Of a stretch of 36,701 nucleotides of DNA, positions 16,321-24,530 are shown one piece after another. A program made the position numbers and the translations under genes. Source of the DNA: a bacterium (GTDB lineage Bacteria > Bacillota > Clostridia > Lachnospirales > Lachnospiraceae); assembly GCA_022774325.1 (NCBI GenBank), contig JALFNN010000095.1, forward strand, positions 1 through 36,701, given 5' to 3'. Each line of letters begins with the position of its first letter. The stretch's first letter is position 1. The notes under the pieces are model-generated. The model saw only the letters and a program-made list of their open reading frames with translations. It was not told the DNA's origin and made no database searches.

Positions 16321-16387
16321 TTTCTTAAATGAAAATTAAGAAAACTCCCCGCATGCTCTTAAAAAATCTTTGATAATCTTGTATACT
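16321..16387 (+). promoter_or_regulatory. Putative operator and -10 box upstream of the response regulator
   Basis: TTTCTTAA (16321-16328) and TTAAGAAA (16336-16343) form a perfect inverted repeat with a 7-base spacer. It lies upstream of a TATACT -10-like box at 16382-16387. No good -35 is seen at 17 bases, which fits activated transcription. Autoregulation by the response regulator is possible but unproven. Confidence 0.4.
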
Positions 16388-16405
16388 GTAGAGGAGGTGA
16401 TGAAT

Positions 16406-17101
16406 ATGTCTACAATTTTAGTTTGTGACGATGATAAAGATATCGTAGATGCGATCGATATTTACCTTACTCAGGAGGGATATCAGGTGCTAAAAGCCTA
16501 TAATGGCGAAGAAGCAATCAAAGTTTTAAAGGAAAAGGAAGTGGATCTTCTGATTATAGATGTCATGATGCCGCGTCTTGACGGAATCAGGGCGACCTTA
16601 AAGATTCGGGAAGAGATGAGTCTGCCGATCATTATTTTATCAGCGAAGTCGGAAGATGCAGATAAGATTCTGGGACTGAATATCGGTGCGGATGATTATA
16701 TGACGAAACCGTTCAATCCGCTTGAATTGGTTGCAAGAGTGAAATCTCAGTTGCGTCGTTATACCCAGCTTGGAAGTACATCAAAAGAAGACAGCAAATA
16801 TGAATTTAAAACCGGAGGACTGGTCATCCGGGATGATTTAAAGCGGGTGACCGTGGATGGTGAGACAGTCAAATTAACTCCTATTGAGTATAATATTCTA
16901 CTTTTACTGGTCAAAAATCAAGGAAAAGTATTTTCAATCAATCAGATTTATGAAAGTATCTGGAATGAAGAGGCGATCGGCGCAGATAATACGGTTGCGG
17001 TACATATCCGGCATATTCGTGAAAAGATAGAGATTAATCCAAAGGAACCTCGCTATCTTAAAGTCGTCTGGGGTGTAGGGTATAAGGTGGAAAAAATATA
17101 A
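16406..17101 (+). CDS. OmpR/PhoB-family response regulator
   Basis: This 231-residue protein has an N-terminal receiver domain (acidic pocket LVCDDDKD, phospho-acceptor Asp52 in LLIIDVMMPRLDG, and Lys101 in MTKPFNPLEL). The C-terminal winged helix (about 132-231) includes LTPIEYNILLLLVKNQGKVF and VAVHIRHIREKIE, as in OmpR/PhoB proteins. AGGAGG at 16392-16397 is 8 bases from the ATG at 16406 but only 2 from the ATG at 16400, so 16406 is chosen. The histidine kinase gene follows after 15 bases with its own AGGAGG, making a clear two-component pair. The regulon is unknown. Confidence 0.93.
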   Translation: MSTILVCDDDKDIVDAIDIYLTQEGYQVLKAYNGEEAIKVLKEKEVDLLIIDVMMPRLDGIRATLKIREEMSLPIIILSAKSEDADKILGLNIGADDYMTKPFNPLELVARVKSQLRRYTQLGSTSKEDSKYEFKTGGLVIRDDLKRVTVDGETVKLTPIEYNILLLLVKNQGKVFSINQIYESIWNEEAIGADNTVAVHIRHIREKIEINPKEPRYLKVVWGVGYKVEKI

Positions 17102-17116
17102 TCAGGAGGCGACAGT

Positions 17117-19717
17117 ATGAATAAATGGTATAGGAGTGCGCCATGTAAGGGAGTTCTTCTTGTGTTGGAACATCTGATGGCGTCAACTGCGGCGGTCTGT
17201 CTTGTGTGGATGATGACTTGTTATATGAATGGCGGTATGGCGGCGATTTTGGATAAACCGGAGCAGAAATACGAAGACTCCAAAGCTTTTGAAGAACAGC
17301 TTCAGGGAGTTGCATCGGACATAATCTGGGCTGAACCCAGAATGGAAGAATTCGAAACAGAAGGAGTCTATGATGAAAATAAGACGGTAGACCTCAGAGA
17401 ATTCCTGGATGATGAAACAATCTCGGGTGAGAATAAAAGCGGTCTGGCATATAGGCTTGGTGATTTGTATGAATGGGGGATAACCGGGGTATATGGAAAC
17501 TATGGGGCGACAGCGGATATCGATAAAAAAATCATAGTCTGTAAGCGTGAAGATGGTACATACCAGTATTTTTACCAGGATGAATTTCAGAAAATGCTTG
17601 AGGATGGATCACTAAGATTTTCTACGATAGAAGAAGCAAAGAGCTTCGGGTACGAAACACAGGAAGAGATATTTGGATTACTGTTAAACGGAGAGGTAGG
17701 CTATGAGAGCCTATACAAAAATCTGCTCGACAGTGATGGGAGAATTGCATTTACCAGCTTTTGGCTATACGACGGGTACATGGTAGAAGAAACATATAAA
17801 CCGCTGGGAGTATCAAATCTGGTGGAACTGGTGAATACAGATCCGAGATGGAATGGAAAACTGAGTGAAGTGATGGAGGCAATCGCAGAAGCGGTGGATC
17901 AGATTAATAATGAAGTGGATAACTGCCGGACGATCCTGAATGAATGGTCGGAAGGAAATTCGAATCTTTATTATTTGCTGGTGGACAGAAAAACAGGAAA
18001 AATCTATTCCAATAGGGCAGAGATTTTGAGAATGTCAGATTGGAAAGAGGGCATTGAGTACATCAAGAAATATGGAAAATATGTTGTTGTTACGCCAAAA
18101 CTTGCTGAGTTTGAAAGTAATATGAAGAAATCGGCAACGGTATGGAAAAGTGTGATTTCGTCTTTTGTACGGACTAATGATTATGTTTGTGCATTTGCGG
18201 TTGATACTACATATCCGGTTCAGGACCAATTTTACCAGGAAAATGAAGTGTATAGTGAATATGCTCCCGTTTACAGGACGGTCTTTGGAATCGGAATAAC
18301 AGCGGTAATTATTTTTTTGATTTGCCTGACGTGGCTTACAATCATATCCGGCCGTTCCAACCGTGAGGAGGGAGTCTGCCTTCTTACGATAGACAGAATG
18401 AAGACGGAAATTTTCATTGTGATTGTGGGAGGTGCATGTGCCCTGGCTGTAACTGCTGTTGCTTATGTATGTGATTCTATCTTTAGTCAGGGATATTATC
18501 ATTATGCGACATCAACAACCACCAGTTCGACATCCTATGCAATTTCCAATGGATATATTTTGTGGACGTGGGACAGTGTCATATTGTTGGGCATGGCTTT
18601 TATGCTGCTCTGCGTGGCAGTTTCGATCTTGTGGTTTGGAATGACAAGAAGAATCAAAGCACATACGATCTGGAAAAACAGTCTTTTCTGCTGGATATGC
18701 AGGTTTATAAAAATGATGTTTTCCAATATCAATGCTTTGTGGGGGACGTTGGTCGGATTTGGAGTATTTACTCTGCTTCACTGGTTTGCTGTCGGTTGGG
18801 CGTGGCAAGCACCTTTCTGGCTCATCGTCATGCTGGCGGCGGAAGCGGTGGCGCTTGTTGTAGTGGTTCGTTCGACACTCGGACGCAATAGGATCAGAAA
18901 AGGAGTGTCTGCAATTGCGGAGGGACAGGTTGATTATCAGATTCCACTGGAAGGATTGAGCGGTGAGCAGCGGGGAGTGGCGGAACAGATTAATAAGATT
19001 GGAGACGGGTTGGATCGTGCGCTGGAAGCAAGTATGAAAAATGAGAGGATGAAAACGGATCTGATCACCAATGTTTCGCATGATATCAAGACGCCTCTGA
19101 CTTCCATTATCAATTATGTGGAACTTTTAAAACGTGAGAATTTCGAGGATCCGAAGATACAGAATTATCTTCAGATTCTGGAAGAAAAAGCGTTTCGTCT
19201 GAAAACGTTGACGGAAGATGTAGTGGAAGCCTCCAAGGTCAGCAGCGGTAACATTAAACTGGAGAAAATGAATCTGAATCTGGTCGAGTTGGTCAATCAG
19301 ACCTACGCAGAGCTGGAAGAAAAATTTACAGACAGGAACCTTCATTTGGTTGTGAATCTTCCGGAGGAACCGGCAATTATATTTGCGGATGGCAGAAGAA
19401 TGTGGCGCGTATTATTTAATGTATTCAATAATGCGGCAAAATATGCGATGGAGGGCACCAGAGTGTATGTTGATCTGATGACCGTGGGACAGGAGATCCG
19501 CTTTACTTTGAAAAATGTGTCAGAACAGCCTTTGAATATTTCTGCGGATGAGTTGACAGAGCGTTTTATCAGGGGAGATCTTTCACGAAGTACGGAAGGA
19601 AGCGGTCTGGGATTATCGATAGCAAAGAATCTTACAGAATTACAGGGAGGTACTTTTGAATTATATCTGGATGGAGATTTGTTTAAAGTGTTAATCTGTT
19701 TTCCGAAAGCAGAATAA
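17117..19717 (+). CDS. Multi-pass sensor histidine kinase
   Basis: This 866-residue kinase pairs with the preceding regulator. One N-terminal membrane helix (about 16-37) leads into a large extracytoplasmic region (about 40-385) of no recognised family. Roughly five further membrane segments follow (about 390-590), then a HAMP-like linker. The HisKA helix is MKTDLITNVSHDIKTPLTSI with phospho-accepting His655. The ATPase domain has the N box FNNAAKYAMEG and the G2-type motif GSGLGLSIAKNL. The G1 box is degenerate (FTLKNVSEQPLN instead of DxGxG), which is common in Firmicutes VanS-like kinases, so it is probably active. The size of the outer domain and the several central helices suggest sensing of an envelope or membrane signal. 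CAGGAGG precedes the ATG. Confidence 0.9.
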   Translation: MNKWYRSAPCKGVLLVLEHLMASTAAVCLVWMMTCYMNGGMAAILDKPEQKYEDSKAFEEQLQGVASDIIWAEPRMEEFETEGVYDENKTVDLREFLDDETISGENKSGLAYRLGDLYEWGITGVYGNYGATADIDKKIIVCKREDGTYQYFYQDEFQKMLEDGSLRFSTIEEAKSFGYETQEEIFGLLLNGEVGYESLYKNLLDSDGRIAFTSFWLYDGYMVEETYKPLGVSNLVELVNTDPRWNGKLSEVMEAIAEAVDQINNEVDNCRTILNEWSEGNSNLYYLLVDRKTGKIYSNRAEILRMSDWKEGIEYIKKYGKYVVVTPKLAEFESNMKKSATVWKSVISSFVRTNDYVCAFAVDTTYPVQDQFYQENEVYSEYAPVYRTVFGIGITAVIIFLICLTWLTIISGRSNREEGVCLLTIDRMKTEIFIVIVGGACALAVTAVAYVCDSIFSQGYYHYATSTTTSSTSYAISNGYILWTWDSVILLGMAFMLLCVAVSILWFGMTRRIKAHTIWKNSLFCWICRFIKMMFSNINALWGTLVGFGVFTLLHWFAVGWAWQAPFWLIVMLAAEAVALVVVVRSTLGRNRIRKGVSAIAEGQVDYQIPLEGLSGEQRGVAEQINKIGDGLDRALEASMKNERMKTDLITNVSHDIKTPLTSIINYVELLKRENFEDPKIQNYLQILEEKAFRLKTLTEDVVEASKVSSGNIKLEKMNLNLVELVNQTYAELEEKFTDRNLHLVVNLPEEPAIIFADGRRMWRVLFNVFNNAAKYAMEGTRVYVDLMTVGQEIRFTLKNVSEQPLNISADELTERFIRGDLSRSTEGSGLGLSIAKNLTELQGGTFELYLDGDLFKVLICFPKAE

Positions 19718-19747
19718 GTTAGAAAATGTGAAACCTTTCAGAGAGCG

Positions 19748-19776
19748 GGAGCCCGGCGCAAGCCGGGCTCCTTATT
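19748..19776 (+). terminator. Rho-independent terminator after the two-component operon
   Basis: A perfect 10-bp GC-rich stem (GGAGCCCGGC with GCCGGGCTCC) closes on a GCAA tetraloop, followed by a short TTATT run. It lies 30 bases past the kinase stop. Confidence 0.8.
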
Positions 19777-19790
19777 CATGTGAAAACCCC

Positions 19791-19819
19791 TTGCGTTTCC
19801 AACATTTCCGTTTTACAAT
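19791..19819 (+). promoter_or_regulatory. Sigma-A promoter of the methyltransferase operon
   Basis: TTGCGT at 19791-19796 and TACAAT at 19814-19819 are separated by 17 bases, about 40 bases before the ATG at 19858 and just after the preceding terminator. Confidence 0.6.
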
Positions 19820-19857
19820 ATTAGGGTATCTTCGACTATGATTCAGAGGAGTATATT

Positions 19858-21009
19858 ATGGATACATTAAAATCAGTTTTGGATAAAAGTTTTAATATAG
19901 ATTTTGTTTCTGCGGTGCTCAGTAATCCGCGGGAAAAAGATGGGACGGTGAAGGTTAAAATACGTCCGGTCATGAAGCAGGACAGACTGCTTTTTCAATG
20001 TGAAGAATACAGGAACAATCAGGCGTTTCATCTGAATCTGGAGGCGGAAGCGACTTCGGAATATGTGGAAAACCAGATGAAAGTTTTCAAGCAGATGCAG
20101 ATGGAAACAAGGCAGTTCCGCTACCAGGTTCTTGTTAGTAAGAAAGGCAAGATGACGATACAGAAGAGACTGCAGACTGCTGAAGTGAAAGAAGTGAATT
20201 ATTCGCACAATCGTGCGAAGCACTATATTCTGGAAGAAGGGAAAACGGTTCCTTTTCTGCGGGATCTGGGAGTTATGACGAAGACGGGAGAAATCGTGCG
20301 TACGAAGTTCGACAAGTTTCGCCAGATTAATCGTTTCCTGGAGTTTATTGAAGATATTCTGCCACAGCTGCCAAAGGACAGAGAAGTGACGATCCTGGAT
20401 TTTGGCTGTGGAAAATCATATTTGACTTTTGCGATGTATTACTATTTGCACGAGCTGAATGGATATGACATCCGTATCATTGGACTGGATCTGAAAACAG
20501 ATGTGATCGAAGCGTGTAATCAGCTTGCAAAAAAATATGGATACAAGAAACTGAAGTTCCTGGAAGGAAATATTGCAGATTATACCGGAAGCGACGAGGT
20601 AGATATGGTTGTGACGCTTCATGCCTGTGATACAGCGACGGATTTTGCGCTTGCGAAAGCTGTGGGATGGAAAGCCAAAGTCATTCTTTTGGTTCCTTGC
20701 TGTCAGCATGAGCTCAATGGGCAAATGGCAAAAGAAGTGCTTGCGCCGCTGTTTTCCTATGGGCTGATTAAAGAACGGATGGCGGCACTTGTGACAGATT
20801 CGCTCCGTGCGGAGTATTTAAAAAGGGAAGGGTATGATACACAGATTCTGGAATTTATCGATATGGAACATACGCCGAAGAATATATTGATACGGGCCGT
20901 ATATACGGGAAAACGGGGAGACAATGATGAGGCAATCTGTGCATGCGAGAAAATGCTGCATGTTCAGCCTACGTTGGGAAAATTATTAAAGGGTGAAATA
21001 TATGATTAA
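19858..21009 (+). CDS. Class I SAM-dependent methyltransferase (Methyltransf_32-like)
   Basis: This 383-residue protein has a ~170-residue N-terminal region without a recognised domain, containing basic segments. A Rossmann-fold methyltransferase begins near residue 175. Motif I is VTILDFGCGKSYLTFAMYYYL, read in pieces as LDFGCGKS then YLTF, and the acidic ribose-binding residue lies in IIGLDLK. The segments HACDTATDFALAKAV and LVPCCQHELN match the Methyltransf_32 group, which includes METTL25/RRNAD1-like proteins. The double Cys plus QHE motif is typical there. The target is unknown; RNA is likely from the relatives. AGAGGAG lies just before the ATG. The stop overlaps the next gene by 8 bases, so this is the first gene of an operon running to the methionine aminopeptidase. 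Confidence 0.85.
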   Translation: MDTLKSVLDKSFNIDFVSAVLSNPREKDGTVKVKIRPVMKQDRLLFQCEEYRNNQAFHLNLEAEATSEYVENQMKVFKQMQMETRQFRYQVLVSKKGKMTIQKRLQTAEVKEVNYSHNRAKHYILEEGKTVPFLRDLGVMTKTGEIVRTKFDKFRQINRFLEFIEDILPQLPKDREVTILDFGCGKSYLTFAMYYYLHELNGYDIRIIGLDLKTDVIEACNQLAKKYGYKKLKFLEGNIADYTGSDEVDMVVTLHACDTATDFALAKAVGWKAKVILLVPCCQHELNGQMAKEVLAPLFSYGLIKERMAALVTDSLRAEYLKREGYDTQILEFIDMEHTPKNILIRAVYTGKRGDNDEAICACEKMLHVQPTLGKLLKGEIYD

Positions 21010-23512
21010 AAAAATAGCGGTGCGCGCAAGTGTTCTTACTGCCGTGTTTATCATGGCAGTGATTGTGTTCAGTTATCTGACCAATCGTGGGAATACGGAC
21101 ATGAGCGCTGATATGGATGGTGCAACATTGCCGAGAATTTCATTTGTGACGGAAGGGTATGAAATTAATTCCATTCCTGGGTATAAGAATGACATGGAGA
21201 TTCCATCAATGCGCGATACACTCACTCCGGTGGAAAATCGTGAGATAGAACTGCATCTCGAAAAATATGACACTCAGGTTCAGAAGATGACCTGGCAGGT
21301 ATTTACATTGGACGGCGAAAAATGTCTGCAGCAGGAGACGTTAAAAGAGATTGGTGATGTGGAAACACTCAAGTTAAAGGGCGATGGAATACTGGATGAA
21401 GAACGTGTACTTAAGGTGACCCTCCATCTGGAAAATGAGGATGTATATTATTATACAAGAATTCGAAATCAGGAAGGATGCAATTATAAAACATGTCTGG
21501 ATTTTGCAAATACTTTTCATGAGCGGGCCATGAAGAAAGAGCAGACAGATGAATTGGAGCCCTATCTGGAGACGACATCGGACGGTGCGGTTTCTACTTA
21601 TCAGACAGTTACGATTCACTCGGATTTGAATCATGTAGTATGGGGAGAACTAAGGCCTCAGGTTGCTGGAGATGTGTTGTGGGAAGTGAAAGAGTGTAAT
21701 GAGACATATACTTCCATCTTATTGACCTATCGTGTGAGGTGTGCCGGGGTAAGTGACAATCCGGAGGCATTGTATACAGTGAAGGAATTCTTCCGCGTCA
21801 GAGTTGTGGGGGATAAGCAGTATTTGATGGATTATAATCGAACAATGACTCAGAATTTTGACGGTACAACGAAGGCACTTGGCAGTAAGGGAATCCTGCT
21901 GGGAATCGCACCTGTGGATCTGGAATATCAGATTAATTCAGAGGGCACAATTGTTTCTTTCGTGCAGAATAATGAACTTTGGAATTATGACAAAGATGCC
22001 GATGAGATGTCGCTGGTATTCAGCTTTGCAGATGCAGAGAATGTAGATATTCGTAACTTTTATGACCGCCATGAAATTCATATTGTATCGGTGGATCAAG
22101 TGGGAAATACAACATTTACCGTGTCGGGATATATGAACCGGGGGACACATGAAGGAGAGACCGGTGTTGCGGTATACTATTTTGACAGTGAGAAGAATTC
22201 GGTGGCAGAGAAAGCGTTTGTTCCAAGCAGTAAAGGCTATTATGTCATGAAAGAAGAGCTCGGGAAATATGTGTACTACAGCAATAAAAGCGAAATGCTT
22301 TATGTGATGATGGATGGAACCCTTTACAGCGTTGACATGGAAGAAGATACCAGGGAAGTCCTTGTTCGAGGGCTTGAAAACGGACAGTATACGGCTTCAC
22401 AAGACGGGCATCTGCTTGCGTATCAGGGAATCGGCGGTAAAGTAAATGAATCGGAAAAGATTACGGTTTTGAATTTGCAGACTGGGGATTCTTTTGAAAT
22501 TGATGCGGAAAATGGTGAATATCTGAAACCAGTAGGATTTATTAAGGATGATTTTGCATATGGAACGCTTAAGTCAGAAGACGGAGGGCAGACACTTGCG
22601 GGTCAGTCTGTGTACCCGATGTATAAGCTGCAGATTATCAACCAGAAACAGGAAATTGTGAAGACATATGAAGTGGCTGATGTGTATTTGCTGGATGGCT
22701 ATATTAATGATAATATGCTGCAGCTGAACCGGGTAGCGAAAAACGGAAATATTTATATGGCGATCACGCCGGATTATATCACAAATAACGAAGAACAGGC
22801 AGAGAGTAACATTAAACTGGAGTCCTATACAGAAGATACGCGGCAGAAAGTAATGCGTCTGACTTATGAAGACGGAATCAAAGACAGTAATGCCAAGCTC
22901 CTCAAGCCAAAGCAGGTATTGTTCGATAAGTCGATGACGATTCGGTTTGATGAGTCAACGATGGATGGCAAGTATTATGTATATGCGCTTGGAGAATTGC
23001 AGGGAGTTTATGAACGCGCAAGTTATGCTGTGATAAAAGCCAATGAAGTGAACGGTGTTGCGGTTTCCTCCAGACAGGCGTATGTTTGGGAAAGAGGAAA
23101 CTGGCCTTCCGTGTATGAGGTGGAGAATATGACGGAATTCCAGATGGAAGAGGGCGAAACCGCAATGGCTGCCTGCTTGCAGCAGATGCTTCAAAAAGAG
23201 GGAAAAACAGCTGATGTGGTGAAAGAGCTGAATGATGGGAAATCTCCGGAAACGATTCTCAGTACGTATATCGGAGGGGAGGGGCTGGACCTGACCGGAT
23301 GTACAACGGAAGAGATCCTATATACGATCAGCCGTGAGACACCAGTTATTGCGATGTTTGAGAATGGGCATACAGTGCTGGTCATCGGATATAATAAAAC
23401 GAATATTGCATATCTGGATCCGGCGGACGGGAAGAGATACTCTGTTACGTTTGCAGAAATGGAAAGCAAGGTCGGAGCTAGCGGAAATACATTTATCGGT
23501 TATGTGAAATAG
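21002..23512 (+). CDS. Large membrane-anchored protein with C-terminal C39-like domain
   Basis: This 836-residue protein has one N-terminal membrane helix (about 7-28) and a large, probably extracellular body of alternating beta-type sequence. Residues roughly 290-600 read like WD/propeller repeats (LWNYDKDADEMSLVFSF, LYSVDMEEDTREVLV). The last ~125 residues (from about 710) resemble a C39-like peptidase fold: MEEGETAMAACLQQML at the catalytic-helix position, NGHTVLVIGYNKTNIAYLDPADGK at the His/Asp position, and GNTFIGYVK at the end. The expected catalytic Cys position appears to be Ala, so it may bind rather than cut peptides. The ATG at 21002 is preferred to the GTG at 20993 because AAAGGGTG sits 5-8 bases before it. 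It overlaps the methyltransferase stop. The precise function is unknown. Confidence 0.75.
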   Translation: MIKKIAVRASVLTAVFIMAVIVFSYLTNRGNTDMSADMDGATLPRISFVTEGYEINSIPGYKNDMEIPSMRDTLTPVENREIELHLEKYDTQVQKMTWQVFTLDGEKCLQQETLKEIGDVETLKLKGDGILDEERVLKVTLHLENEDVYYYTRIRNQEGCNYKTCLDFANTFHERAMKKEQTDELEPYLETTSDGAVSTYQTVTIHSDLNHVVWGELRPQVAGDVLWEVKECNETYTSILLTYRVRCAGVSDNPEALYTVKEFFRVRVVGDKQYLMDYNRTMTQNFDGTTKALGSKGILLGIAPVDLEYQINSEGTIVSFVQNNELWNYDKDADEMSLVFSFADAENVDIRNFYDRHEIHIVSVDQVGNTTFTVSGYMNRGTHEGETGVAVYYFDSEKNSVAEKAFVPSSKGYYVMKEELGKYVYYSNKSEMLYVMMDGTLYSVDMEEDTREVLVRGLENGQYTASQDGHLLAYQGIGGKVNESEKITVLNLQTGDSFEIDAENGEYLKPVGFIKDDFAYGTLKSEDGGQTLAGQSVYPMYKLQIINQKQEIVKTYEVADVYLLDGYINDNMLQLNRVAKNGNIYMAITPDYITNNEEQAESNIKLESYTEDTRQKVMRLTYEDGIKDSNAKLLKPKQVLFDKSMTIRFDESTMDGKYYVYALGELQGVYERASYAVIKANEVNGVAVSSRQAYVWERGNWPSVYEVENMTEFQMEEGETAMAACLQQMLQKEGKTADVVKELNDGKSPETILSTYIGGEGLDLTGCTTEEILYTISRETPVIAMFENGHTVLVIGYNKTNIAYLDPADGKRYSVTFAEMESKVGASGNTFIGYVK

Positions 23513-23539
23513 TAAAAAATAAGAAAGTCAGGTAATAAT

Positions 23540-24412
23540 ATGAATCATATGGAACGAAATGAATTATGCTGGTGCGGAAGCGGTAAGAAATACAAAAAAT
23601 GCCATCTTGCCATTGAGGAGAGGATTGCATATCATGAGGAAAAAGGAGAGATTGTGCCGACTCGTGATATTTTGAAGACGATCCCACAGATTGAAGGAAT
23701 TAAAAAGAGTGCCCGGCTGAATACGGCAGTGCTGGATCATGTGGCTGAACACATTCATGCGGGAATGAGTACAGAAGAAATCGATCGCCTTGTTTATGAT
23801 TTTACTGTGTCGCATGGAGGAATTCCCGCTCCGCTTCATTATCAGGGATTTCCGAAAAGTGTCTGCACTTCAATCAACAATGAGGTCTGCCACGGGATTC
23901 CGGATGAATCCATTATTCTGGAAGAGGGAGATATCATCAATGTGGACGTGTCAACGATTCTGGACGGCTATTTTTCAGATGCTTCCAGAATGTTTATGAT
24001 AGGAAATGTCAGTGAGCGTGCCAGAAAACTGGTTGAAGTTACGAAAGAATGTGTAGAACTGGGACTTGCACAGGCAAAACCGTGGAATCATCTCGGGGAT
24101 ATTGCCGATGCAATCAATACGTATGCGAAGGCGAACGGATATTCTGTGGTGGAAGATATCGGTGGTCATGGAATCGGATTGGAATTTCATGAAGATCCGT
24201 GGGTGAGCTATGTGACCCCGAAGGGAAGCGAGATGCTTCTGGTACCGGGAATGATTTTCACGATCGAGCCGATGATCAATGAGGGAAGCCCGGATTTCTT
24301 TGTTGATGAAGAAAATGAATGGACAGTTTATACGGAGGATGACGGACTTTCTGCACAAGTGGAATATATGGTGCTGATTACGGAAGACGGTGCGGAAGTC
24401 CTTACAAAATAA
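23540..24412 (+). CDS. map: Methionine aminopeptidase type I with SEC-C zinc motif
   Basis: This 290-residue enzyme removes the initiator Met from new proteins. The N-terminal SEC-C motif (Cys10, Cys12, Cys21, His22 in LCWCGSGKKYKKCH) is a zinc knuckle that may contact the ribosome or SecA-type partners. The pita-bread catalytic domain has all metal ligands in context: NVDVSTILDGYFSDASR (two Asp), GHGIGLEFHEDP (His), IEPMINEG (Glu) and AQVEYMVLIT (Glu). PLHYQGFPKSVCTSINNEVCHGIP is the substrate-pocket segment with the conserved His. It follows the C39-like gene by 27 bases and probably shares its mRNA. Other Clostridia have a second, shorter map near the ribosomal genes; this longer form is likely a paralogue. 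Confidence 0.94.
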   Translation: MNHMERNELCWCGSGKKYKKCHLAIEERIAYHEEKGEIVPTRDILKTIPQIEGIKKSARLNTAVLDHVAEHIHAGMSTEEIDRLVYDFTVSHGGIPAPLHYQGFPKSVCTSINNEVCHGIPDESIILEEGDIINVDVSTILDGYFSDASRMFMIGNVSERARKLVEVTKECVELGLAQAKPWNHLGDIADAINTYAKANGYSVVEDIGGHGIGLEFHEDPWVSYVTPKGSEMLLVPGMIFTIEPMINEGSPDFFVDEENEWTVYTEDDGLSAQVEYMVLITEDGAEVLTK

Positions 24413-24429
24413 TTCCAAAGAGTCCACTA

Positions 24430-24458
24430 TTGTTTCTGGAGAAAGAATCAGTTATAAT
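24430..24458 (+). promoter_or_regulatory. Sigma-A promoter of the pfk-dnaX-ybaB-recR region
   Basis: TTGTTT at 24430-24435 and consensus TATAAT at 24453-24458 are 17 bases apart. The ~70-base leader before the pfk ATG is GC-rich with short self-complementary bits, but no known riboswitch is recognised. Confidence 0.75.
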
Positions 24459-24530
24459 AAAAGAAATGTGGGCGGCGCGAGACGTTATCTGTATGCGGAC
24501 GCTCTAAAAGGACAGAAAGGATGAGGAGCA

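Noticed and set aside
19499-19620. The histidine kinase could be inactive because its G1 box is degenerate.
   Set aside because: The H, N and G2 boxes are intact, and this G1 form is common in working VanS-like kinases of Firmicutes.
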